A stretch of DNA of 25,167 bases from contig DAOUTY010000001.1 of NCBI GenBank assembly GCA_030668425.1, positions 1-25,167 of the forward strand, written 5' to 3'. The notes under the pieces were generated by a model. That model was not told where the DNA came from and did no database searches. It saw only the letters and a program-made list of their open reading frames with translations. The position numbers were made by a program, and so were the translations under genes. Positions 16,240-25,167 of this stretch are shown in pieces (the first letter of the stretch is position 1; every line of letters begins with the position of its first letter). Origin of the DNA: Chloroflexota bacterium. GTDB lineage: Bacteria > Chloroflexota > Dehalococcoidia > SZUA-161.

Positions 16240-19200
16240 TGCTCGAAGTAAACGACTTTACTACCATTCGCATCTCACTAGCCTCGCCAGAACAGATCAG
16301 GGGATGGTCCTATGGTGAGATTACCAAGCCTGAAACCCTCAACTATCGTACCCTAAAGCCGGAGAAGGACGGGCTCTTCTGCGAGAAAATCTTCGGCCCA
16401 ACCAAAGATTTCGAGTGCTACTGCGGCAAGTACAAGAAAGTCCGCTACAAGGGTATCGTCTGCGATAAGTGCGGTGTCGAGGTGGCTCGCTCCAAGGTCA
16501 GGAGAGAGCGTATGGGCCACATCTCACTGGCATCTCCGGTCAGCCATATCTGGTTCGTAAAGGGTACGCCCAGCCGTATGGGGTTACTACTCGATATATC
16601 CCCCCGTAATCTGGAGCACGTGATCTACTTCGCCAAATTTATCATTACCCATGTCGATGAGGAGAAAAAGCAGCAGGCGGTAAGACAGTTCCGCGATGAT
16701 GTCTCCCGAGAGATAGCGGAGTGGGAAAGGCTGCTGACCGAGAAGATCGAGGAGTTGAAGTCACAGGAGAATGCAGAGCAAGACAAGGAGAAAGTCTTGC
16801 AAGACATAAGCCATCTACAACAGCAGTTCGCGGACGGGAGAAGACAACTCGAGAACGAGCTCAAAACAAGGATCGGGGAGCTCGAGGACCTCGTGCCTCG
16901 AGGCCTGCTGAGCGCAGGCAACTATCGCGATCTAAAACAAAGATGGGGGAATGTCTTCAGCGCCGGTATGGGGGCGGAAGCCATGCTCGAAATCCTCGGC
17001 CATCTCGATCTGGAGCAGATGCGCCAGGAGCTTTACCAAGAGGCTGCCTTGAGCTCAGGACAGCGACGCAAGAAGGCAATCAAAAGGCTAAGAGTTGTCG
17101 AGGGCTTCCGCAAAAGCGGGAACAAGCCGGAATGGATGATTCTTACCGTGCTCCCCGTTTTGCCCCCCGAGTTACGCCCCATGGTTCAGCTCGACGGCGG
17201 CAGGTTTGCTACCAGCGACCTGAACGACCTATACCGCAGAGTGATCAACCGCAATAACCGCCTGCGGCGGCTGCTGCAGATCGGTGCGCCGCAGATCATC
17301 ATTCGCAACGAGAAACGAATGCTTCAGGAAGCAGTCGACTCCCTGATAGATAACGGGCGTCGGGGCAGGGCCGTGGTCACCGGAAATAACCATAAGCTGA
17401 AATCGCTTTCAGACATGCTGCGAGGCAAGCAGGGAAGGTTCAGGCAGAACCTCCTTGGCAAACGTGTGGACTACAGCGGGAGGTCGGTGATTATAGTCGG
17501 CCCTGAGTTGAAGCTCCACCAGTGCGGTCTGCCCAAGAGGATGGCCCTGGAGCTGTTCAAGCCCTTCATCATGCGGCGGTTGGTTGGCCGGGGGCTGGCC
17601 CTCAATATCAGAAGCGCCAAGCGGATCGTGGAGCGCGGCAAACCAGAGGTTTGGGATATCCTGGAGGAGGTAGTTAAGGATCGCCCCGTTTTACTCAATC
17701 GTGCGCCAACGCTACATAGATTGGGTATTCAGGCATTCCAGCCAGTGCTCATCGACGGCAGCGCTATCCAAATCCACCCCCTGGTCTGTGTTGCCTTTAA
17801 CGCTGACTTCGACGGCGACCAGATGGCGGTCCACGTGCCGCTATCGAGGGCTGCGATGGAAGAGGCAAATAAGGTAATGTTAAGTGTCTATAACATGATG
17901 CTGCCCAGTTCCGGTGAGCCTGTGGTGGCACCAACCCTGGACATTGTTCTGGGCTGCTACTACATGACCATGATAAGGGCCGGAATGAAGGGCGAGGGAA
18001 TGATCTTCAGCAACTTCGATGAGGCTAAGCTTGCCCATGAGCTGGATATCGTCGACCTCAGGGCCGAGATCGAGGCCAGAGAGCAAGTTAACGGGGCAAA
18101 GCGACTGAAGACCAGTGTTGGTCGTATCATTTTCAACGAGATTCTGCCCAAGGAACTCGGCTTTCGTAACCAGATCATGGATAAGAAGGCGTTGAAGGAT
18201 ATTGTTGCTGAATGCTATAGGCTCGTTGGTAACTGGGGCACCGCCACCATGGTGGACAACATCAAGCGGCTTGGTTTTCAATACGTCACCAAGTCAGGTA
18301 TCACCATCGCTGTTAACGATATTGAGGTGCCCAAGGAAAAGGCGAGTATTATAGAGGGAGCGGAAGGAAAAATCGCCGACATCGAGAAGCAGTTCCAGCG
18401 AGGATTGATCACTGAAGATGAGCGCTACACTAGCGCGGTGAAGGTATGGACACAGGCAACTGATGATCTTCAGGCTGCGCTGGAACGGTCTATGGATAAG
18501 TACAGCCCGATATACCTGATGGCATCATCCGGAGCCAAGGGAAATATCTCCCAGATTAGGCAGATGGCTGGGATGAGAGGCTTGATGACCGATCCCTCAG
18601 GCAGAATCATCGACCTGCCCATCAAGGCCAGTTTCCGAGAGGGCCTCGCGGTACTGGAGTACTTCATCTCTACCCATGGTGCTCGCAAAGGTCTGGCTGA
18701 CACAGCGCTGAGGACATCCGATAGCGGCTATCTCACCAGAAGGCTCATCGACGTGGCCCAGGAGGTGATTGTCAACGAGGAGGATTGCGGAACGCTATCA
18801 GGCATATGGCTCTCTGCGTCACCGGAGAAGATCATGTTGGCGTCCCTTACCGAGCGCATCGTGGGCCGCATCACTTCCAGCCCAATTGCCCACCCTGAAA
18901 GTGGCGAGATCATCGTAGACCGAAATGAGATGATTAACGAGGAGAATGGGGATGAGATCGCCAGGGCCGGGATCACCAGAGTTCAAGTCAGGTCTCCCCT
19001 CACTTGTCAGTCGCGTCGTGGCATCTGCCAGTTCTGCTACGGAAGAAGCCTCGCTGAGGGTAAGTTGGTGTCTACGGGGCAGGCAGTGGGGATTATCGCT
19101 GCCCAGAGTATAGGCGAGCCGGGAACCCAGCTTACCATGCGTACCTTCCACACAGGTGGCGTTGCCGGACTGGACATCACCAGCGGCCTGCCCCGCGTAG

Positions 19201-20369
19201 AGGAGCTCTTCGAGGCGAGAGCGCCCAAAGGCCAGGCGGTTATCTCGGAGATCGAGGGTGTAGTTGAGATAAGCCGAACCGAAGAGGGGCGTAAGGTCAA
19301 GGTTGTCAGTTCCGAGATCTACCGTGACGAGTACTCTATTCCCACGGGCTACGAGGTGCTGGTGGGAAAAGGTCAGCAGGTAGAAGCTGCAACTGTGCTA
19401 GCGCGGCCAAAAGCTGCAAAGGACGAAACGGCGACCAAGGTAACGCCTCCGCTTATTGCCCCGGTAGGAGGCAAGGTGGAGATTCGTGGTAAGAAACTAT
19501 CGATACTGTACGAGGAAAGGGAAGAACGCGAATACATGGTATCCCCAATGACCCCAATTCTGGTGGAGAACGGTGCCAGGGTTGAGTCGGGACAGCAACT
19601 CACAGACGGCCTGGTCCATCCTCAGGATACCCTCCGCATAATGGGCCGCGAAGCGGTGCAACGATACCTGGTGGATGAAGTGCAGAAGGTCTACCGTGCT
19701 CAAGGCGTGAATATCAACGACAAGCACATCGAGATCATAGTTCGCCAGATGCTACGCAAGGTTAGGGTCGATTCCCCAGGAGACAGCGGCCTCCTGCCAG
19801 GAGAGCTGGTAGACAGCCTAGCGTACGAGGATATCAATGCCAAGGTGCTCGCTGAAGGCGGGGAGCCAGCGACAGCACAGCCCGTATTGCTGGGAATCAC
19901 GAGGGCGTCGCTGAACACTGACAGCTTCTTGGCTAAGGCATCATTCCAGGAGACGACCAGAGTGCTCACCGAGGCTGCGCTCATGGGAAGTACCGATAGG
20001 CTAACAGGGCTGAAAGAGAACGTTATCATCGGCAAGCTCATCCCGGCCCGGAGCGAAGTCTCTAAGGCCGCCGATAGAAGAATGGCGTTGCCGCTGCTGG
20101 AAGGAGAATTGGAAGAGGCAGCGCAGGGCGACCAGGAAACTGACCTGGAAGGCAAGTTGGAGGATGTGGTACAGGATGTAGCGCAGGGCGACCAGGAAAC
20201 AGACCCGGAAGGTAAGTTGGAGGATGTGGTACAGGATGTAGCGCAGGGCGACCAGGAAACAGACGAGAGAGATGAGTCGGAAGCTACGTCAGAGGAAACC
20301 GGGGCGGTAGAAGAAGATGCAGGGTCGGTTGACTTAGATACCGATTCGAAATCGGATACTCCAATCTAG
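16239..20369 (+). CDS. rpoC: RNA polymerase beta' subunit with repetitive acidic C-terminal tail
   Basis: A 1376-residue largest subunit. The N-terminal zinc ribbon has Cys60, Cys62, Cys75 and Cys78. The clamp coiled coil follows. The active-site motif NADFDGDQ has the magnesium-binding Asp523, Asp525 and Asp527. The second zinc site has Cys850, Cys923, Cys930 and Cys933. The trigger loop TQLTMRTFHTGG is present. The conserved body ends near residue 1285 (ADRRMALPLL). After this comes an ~85-residue acidic tail containing two full and one partial copies of a 20-residue repeat starting AQGDQETD, then a Glu/Asp/Ser-rich end. Such a tail is not needed for catalysis and is unusual. Start ATG 16239 overlaps the rpoB stop by one base. 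Confidence 0.99.
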   Translation: MLEVNDFTTIRISLASPEQIRGWSYGEITKPETLNYRTLKPEKDGLFCEKIFGPTKDFECYCGKYKKVRYKGIVCDKCGVEVARSKVRRERMGHISLASPVSHIWFVKGTPSRMGLLLDISPRNLEHVIYFAKFIITHVDEEKKQQAVRQFRDDVSREIAEWERLLTEKIEELKSQENAEQDKEKVLQDISHLQQQFADGRRQLENELKTRIGELEDLVPRGLLSAGNYRDLKQRWGNVFSAGMGAEAMLEILGHLDLEQMRQELYQEAALSSGQRRKKAIKRLRVVEGFRKSGNKPEWMILTVLPVLPPELRPMVQLDGGRFATSDLNDLYRRVINRNNRLRRLLQIGAPQIIIRNEKRMLQEAVDSLIDNGRRGRAVVTGNNHKLKSLSDMLRGKQGRFRQNLLGKRVDYSGRSVIIVGPELKLHQCGLPKRMALELFKPFIMRRLVGRGLALNIRSAKRIVERGKPEVWDILEEVVKDRPVLLNRAPTLHRLGIQAFQPVLIDGSAIQIHPLVCVAFNADFDGDQMAVHVPLSRAAMEEANKVMLSVYNMMLPSSGEPVVAPTLDIVLGCYYMTMIRAGMKGEGMIFSNFDEAKLAHELDIVDLRAEIEAREQVNGAKRLKTSVGRIIFNEILPKELGFRNQIMDKKALKDIVAECYRLVGNWGTATMVDNIKRLGFQYVTKSGITIAVNDIEVPKEKASIIEGAEGKIADIEKQFQRGLITEDERYTSAVKVWTQATDDLQAALERSMDKYSPIYLMASSGAKGNISQIRQMAGMRGLMTDPSGRIIDLPIKASFREGLAVLEYFISTHGARKGLADTALRTSDSGYLTRRLIDVAQEVIVNEEDCGTLSGIWLSASPEKIMLASLTERIVGRITSSPIAHPESGEIIVDRNEMINEENGDEIARAGITRVQVRSPLTCQSRRGICQFCYGRSLAEGKLVSTGQAVGIIAAQSIGEPGTQLTMRTFHTGGVAGLDITSGLPRVEELFEARAPKGQAVISEIEGVVEISRTEEGRKVKVVSSEIYRDEYSIPTGYEVLVGKGQQVEAATVLARPKAAKDETATKVTPPLIAPVGGKVEIRGKKLSILYEEREEREYMVSPMTPILVENGARVESGQQLTDGLVHPQDTLRIMGREAVQRYLVDEVQKVYRAQGVNINDKHIEIIVRQMLRKVRVDSPGDSGLLPGELVDSLAYEDINAKVLAEGGEPATAQPVLLGITRASLNTDSFLAKASFQETTRVLTEAALMGSTDRLTGLKENVIIGKLIPARSEVSKAADRRMALPLLEGELEEAAQGDQETDLEGKLEDVVQDVAQGDQETDPEGKLEDVVQDVAQGDQETDERDESEATSEETGAVEEDAGSVDLDTDSKSDTPI
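20121..20264 (+). repeat. 60-bp in-frame tandem repeat in the 3' end of rpoC
   Basis: GCGCAGGGCGACCAGGAAAC begins at 20121, 20181 and 20241, exactly 60 bases apart. Copies 20121-20180 and 20181-20240 are almost identical, with only a few base differences. The third copy stops after about 24 bases. The period is a multiple of three, so each copy adds 20 residues and copy number can change without a frameshift. Confidence 0.95.
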
Positions 20370-20434
20370 CGAGCATAGAGTCCAGTTTGATCAAGCCAAT
20401 AAAGACCTGCCCGAGAAGTGGCTAAGGGGATTTG

Positions 20435-20465
20435 AGGGCCATGAACGCTGTTCGTGGCCCTTTAT
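20435..20465 (+). terminator. Intrinsic terminator after rpoC
   Basis: AGGGCCA (20435-20441) pairs with TGGCCCT (20455-20461), and inside it GAAC (20443-20446) pairs with GTTC (20450-20453) around a GCT loop, with one T/G mismatch. TTTATC follows. The U-tract is short, but the stem is strong and lies in the right place to end rpoBC. Confidence 0.6.
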
Positions 20466-20506
20466 CACATAGCGCACAAACGAGGTCTTTGAACGAAGTC
20501 GCCCCT

Positions 20507-20535
20507 TTGACGCAGTAGACAGGGCACTGTAAAAT
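20507..20535 (+). promoter_or_regulatory. Sigma-70-type promoter for valS
   Basis: TTGACG (20507-20512, 5 of 6), a 17-base spacer and TAAAAT (20530-20535, 5 of 6). Transcription would start near 20542, which leaves a leader of about 30 bases before ATG 20572 and makes the upstream in-frame TTG at 20548 an unlikely start. Confidence 0.7.
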
Positions 20536-20571
20536 GTAGGGCGATATTTGGAATGCGAGGCAACCTCACTC

Positions 20572-23400
<2,829 letters not shown>

Positions 23401-23410
23401 AAACCGCTGC

Positions 23411-23437
23411 TTGCATTTCTGGCGTTGATAGTATACT
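23411..23437 (+). promoter_or_regulatory. Possible promoter for the zinc-ribbon gene
   Basis: TATACT (23432-23437) is a good -10 element. The best -35 candidate is TTGCAT (23411-23416), but the 15-base spacer is short. If used, transcription starts near 23444 and leaves a leader of about 184 bases, described separately. Confidence 0.3.
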
Positions 23438-23443
23438 TTAATG

Positions 23444-23627
23444 TGGAGCATGGACCTCGTTACATGGTGTTTTCAAGTGGTGACCTGGGAAATCCGACGC
23501 CGTAGCCACAGCGGGGGTAGCTGACAGCAGCTTTCCCCTTGGAACACGGAAGTCAAAGAAAAGGTCTTGGGCCGCAAACTGCATCAAGGACGGGGACTGC
23601 CTAATTAAGCGGAAAGGAGGTCCAGCG
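23444..23627 (+). other. Structured non-coding leader upstream of the zinc-ribbon gene
   Basis: No ORF is credible here. GGGG (23514-23517) and CCCC (23535-23538) enclose a perfect AGCTG-ACAG-CAGCT stem-loop (23519-23532). GGACCTC (23452-23458), near the presumed 5' end, is exactly complementary to GAGGTCC (23617-23623), which contains the zinc-ribbon gene's Shine-Dalgarno. I do not recognise a known riboswitch class. Confidence 0.4.
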
Positions 23628-23921
23628 ATGGCGTTTGAGGACAAGACCTTGGTATGCCGAGACTGCGGAGCAGAGTTCGTGTTCAGCGCTGGGGAACAAG
23701 AGTTCTACCAGTCGCGAGGCTTGGAGAATGAACCTAGCCGTTGTCCAGATTGCCGAGCATCTCGACGACAAGACCGCGGCGGCTCTTCCAGAGGGCCGCG
23801 GGAGAGGACAACCATAACCTGCGATTCGTGCGGGGCCGAGGCCAGCGTGCCTTTTCAACCGCGGAGTGGCCGCCCGGTTTACTGCGACGATTGCTTCGCT
23901 AAGATGCGAAACCAGAGCTAG
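23628..23921 (+). CDS. Double zinc-ribbon protein (zf_Tbcl-like), function unknown
   Basis: A 97-residue protein with two CxxC...CxxC zinc ribbons. The first has Cys10/Cys13 and Cys39/Cys42, with the family-typical sequence DKTLVCRDCGAEFVFSAGEQ. A basic Arg/Gly/Ser-rich linker (45-62) follows. The second ribbon has Cys65/Cys68 and Cys86/Cys89 and is of the CxxC-x17-CxxC type. Proteins of this build are common in Chloroflexota and other bacteria, but I know no proven role; nucleic-acid binding is a fair guess from the ribbons and basic linker. The ribosome-binding site AAAGGAGGT, six bases before ATG 23628, is near perfect, so strong translation is expected. Flanked by a structured leader and a 16-bp hairpin, it is probably a single-gene transcript. 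Confidence 0.88.
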   Translation: MAFEDKTLVCRDCGAEFVFSAGEQEFYQSRGLENEPSRCPDCRASRRQDRGGSSRGPRERTTITCDSCGAEASVPFQPRSGRPVYCDDCFAKMRNQS

Positions 23922-23953
23922 CAGTACAAGATTAAACCAATAAACGAAACCTT

Positions 23954-23988
23954 GAAACGCTTTGCCCCAGCTTGGGGCAAAGCGTTTC
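23954..23988. terminator. Perfect 16-bp hairpin after the zinc-ribbon gene (probable terminator)
   Basis: GAAACGCTTTGCCCCA (23954-23969), loop GCT, TGGGGCAAAGCGTTTC (23973-23988). The stem is uninterrupted and lies 33 bases after the stop codon. The following bases (GCCTTTGC) hold only a short T-run, so termination is likely but not textbook. Confidence 0.6.
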
Positions 23989-24174
23989 GCCTTTGCATCA
24001 AATCGCTCTACTATGGTAGTTCCAACCACTCGTTTGACATCTGCCCCACTGTATGATTAACTGAGACCAAACCCTCAAGGGCAAATACCTGCCAACGAAC
24101 GACGAAAAATGGTGTGCCGGATACCGTTCGTGGCGGGCTCTTTGGCTTTGTGCACAGCAGGCTCTAATATGGGT

Positions 24175-24198
24175 AGGTTGCCCGACGTCGGGCAACCT
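24175..24198. repeat. Perfect 24-bp palindrome
   Basis: The sequence centred on CGACGTCG, starting AGGTTGCCCG at 24175, is identical on both strands over 24 bases. It lies five bases after a weak -10 candidate (TAATAT, 24165-24170), a position typical of an operator overlapping a transcription start. It could also be a hairpin or mobile-repeat end. The sequence is certain; the role is not known. Confidence 0.8.
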
Positions 24199-24227
24199 GC
24201 ACTGTAGAACGATAAACAGCCTTTCGA

Positions 24228-24296
24228 CAGTCCCGTCCTGAGTTCATCGAAGGGCTTCCTTCGACGGGCTCCCTTCGACAAGCTCAGGGCGAACGG
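24228..24296. repeat. REP-like inverted doublet
   Basis: The reverse complement of 24228-24254 and the forward sequence 24271-24296 both begin CCCTTCGA and continue with an imperfect CTCAGG-containing core, so they form a facing pair separated by 16 bases. A further CCTTCGACGGG lies between them. The core TTCGACAAGCTCAGG is a familiar intergenic palindromic repeat in many bacterial genomes (my recollection). This looks like a REP doublet that can fold into a cruciform. Confidence 0.65.
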
Positions 24297-24333
24297 AATA
24301 AACCTGTTTTCAAAGCAAGCTTGAGGTTTTACG

Positions 24334-24627
24334 ATGAACATCGGCGCTATGATAGTGAGGCTCCGCCTTCCCGAAAACCATTCCCTCAAGGGTAAAAGAA
24401 AAGTAGTGAAATCGATCACCTCACTGGTAAGTAATAGGTTCAACGTCTCCATCGCTGAGATTGACGACCATGACTTATGGCAGGTGGCTACATTGGGAGT
24501 TAGCTGCGTCAGCAATAATGGCCGGCACGCAAATGAGATTCTGTCCCACGTGATGGACTTCATCGAGGCAAACAGGGGCGATGCCGAGATCTTAGACTAC
24601 GAAATCGAGATCATGCACGCCCTGTGA
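24334..24627 (+). CDS. ylxP: DUF503 / YlxP family protein
   Basis: A 97-residue protein of the DUF503 (YlxP) family, of usual length. The family signature is visible: LRLPENHSLKGKRKVVKSI (about 10-28), then FNVSIAEIDDHDLWQVATLG (about 36-55), and a C-terminal helix-strand ending EIEIMHAL. In Firmicutes ylxP lies in the nusA-infB-rbfA cluster and has been linked to ribosome-binding-factor or translation functions, but the molecular role is not settled. Here it sits away from those genes and 16 bp upstream of a helicase. GAGGT seven bases before ATG 24334 supports the start. The gene name is by family resemblance only. Confidence 0.88.
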   Translation: MNIGAMIVRLRLPENHSLKGKRKVVKSITSLVSNRFNVSIAEIDDHDLWQVATLGVSCVSNNGRHANEILSHVMDFIEANRGDAEILDYEIEIMHAL

Positions 24628-24643
24628 GAAGCCAAGGGAAGCG

Positions 24644-25167
24644 ATGAACACCTCGGACTTTCTTCCCCACCTCAAGAACGTCCCCGCCTACAGGGATCAA
24701 ATCGTTCACATCGAGCACATCCCACCTACGGAAGCAAGTTACGGCGAGTTAGACAAGCCTCTGCACCCCAAGCTTAAGGCTTCCCTCGAGTCAAACCGCC
24801 TGCTCCCGCTTTACAGCCACCAGGCTTCAGCTATTAACATTGTCCAGGCAGACAAGAACGTCGTTGTGGTCACCCCAACAGCCAGCGGCAAGACGCTTTG
24901 CTACAATATCCCCGTCCTCGACGCCATCTTAACTCATGGAGGCAGTCGTGCCCTCTACCTTTTCCCCACCAAGGCCCTGGCTCAGGATCAATTGCGAAGC
25001 TTGAGAGCATTGACCGCCCCGCATCAGATGAAGCTAAACTACGCTACCTTCGATGGCGACACCCCCCAGTGGGAGCGCGCCGAGATAAAGAAATCGGCAG
25101 AGATCGTGCTCTCAAACCCGGATATGGTACACCTGGGCATCCTGCCCAACCACCGTTCGTGGAGGGA
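24644..25167 (+). CDS. YprA/MrfA-type DEAD/DEAH-box helicase (5' part; runs off window)
   Basis: The frame opens at ATG 24644 and is open to the window end, giving the first ~174 residues. Visible motifs are the Q-type LYSHQASAI (about 56-64), Walker A TPTASGKTL (about 77-85), motif Ia FPTKALAQDQ (about 107-116) and motif Ib SNPDMVHLGILPNH. This pattern, with YNIPVLD after Walker A and GDTPQWER before Ib, is typical of YprA/MrfA helicases, which have a C-terminal DUF1998 domain and act in DNA repair (mitomycin repair in B. subtilis). The DExH box and DUF1998 would lie beyond the window, so this is a strong but incomplete call. AAGGGAAG upstream is the probable ribosome-binding site. It follows ylxP by 16 bp. 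Confidence 0.85.
   Translation, partial: MNTSDFLPHLKNVPAYRDQIVHIEHIPPTEASYGELDKPLHPKLKASLESNRLLPLYSHQASAINIVQADKNVVVVTPTASGKTLCYNIPVLDAILTHGGSRALYLFPTKALAQDQLRSLRALTAPHQMKLNYATFDGDTPQWERAEIKKSAEIVLSNPDMVHLGILPNHRSWR

Larger units (their letters stand above)
23922..24333. other. 412-bp gene-free stretch with palindromic elements
   Basis: Between the zinc-ribbon stop and ylxP I see no credible ORF, tRNA or known RNA family. It holds the 16-bp hairpin at 23954-23988, a weak promoter candidate TTGGCT-17-TAATAT (24142-24170), a perfect 24-bp palindrome (24175-24198) and a REP-like inverted doublet (24228-24296). From 23989 to 24141 I see nothing distinctive. Confidence 0.6.

Noticed and set aside
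20548..20571. TTG start for ValS at 20548
   Set aside because: It lies about six bases from the expected transcript start, has no ribosome-binding site, and adds no conserved residues.
23421..23501. tRNA-like 81-base stretch with a 7-bp pairing of GGCGTTG and CGACGCC
   Set aside because: It lacks a TTCRA T-loop and a paired anticodon arm, and a -10 element (TATACT) lies within it.
23569..23602. Fragment resembling part of a c-di-GMP-I (GEMM) riboswitch (GGGCCGCAAACTGC, then GGGGACTGCC)
   Set aside because: The conserved upstream and downstream helices and the exact GGGACGCAAAGCC core are not present.
24034..24057. Promoter candidate TTGACA...TATGAT
   Set aside because: The spacer is only 12 bases, too short for sigma-70-type recognition.

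Overview
The window looks like chromosomal housekeeping DNA from a free-living bacterium, most likely an uncultured Chloroflexota of the Dehalococcoidia type. I infer this from the mid-50s GC impression, the minus-strand greA-lysS-serS cluster, a bS22/mS38-like mini-protein beside holB-ricT, rpoBC with no ribosomal protein genes upstream, and the general look of the proteins. It is a judgement, not a database result. I see no rRNA, tRNA, CRISPR array, transposase or integrase.

Layout. 1-906: 3' part of a DHA2-type MFS efflux transporter (+). 1005-4277: convergent minus-strand operon greA-lysS-serS, with a good sigma-70-type promoter and a terminator-like hairpin inside a very short greA leader. 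4409-7164: divergent promoter, then nitroreductase, a 30-residue bS22/mS38-like ribosomal protein, holB and ricT. 7207-8880: a small HTH protein, an intrinsic terminator, then speD/speH and an agmatinase (polyamine synthesis). 9118-12188: a soluble four-PAS histidine kinase and a response regulator with no DNA-binding domain. 12330-20465: rpoB-rpoC with its own promoter and a terminator. 20507-23400: valS with its own promoter. 23628-23921: a double zinc-ribbon protein with a structured leader. 23922-24333: a non-coding stretch with a long hairpin, a 24-bp palindrome and a REP-like inverted doublet. 24334-25167: a DUF503/YlxP protein and the start of a YprA/MrfA-type helicase that runs off the window.

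How they fit together. Most genes serve information processing: RNA polymerase and its Gre factor, three aminoacyl-tRNA synthetases, a ribosomal mini-protein, the clamp-loader delta' subunit and a probable repair helicase. A polyamine module and a two-component system are embedded among them.

Best candidates for something new: the terminator-like hairpin between the greA promoter and greA (like the E. coli GraL leader), the substituted GreA tip, the roughly 50-residue AT-rich in-frame insertion in the ValS zinc knuckle, the 60-bp tandem repeats encoding an acidic RpoC tail, the 30-residue bS22-like gene, and the REP-like doublet upstream of ylxP. I did not find a clearly novel multi-gene system.
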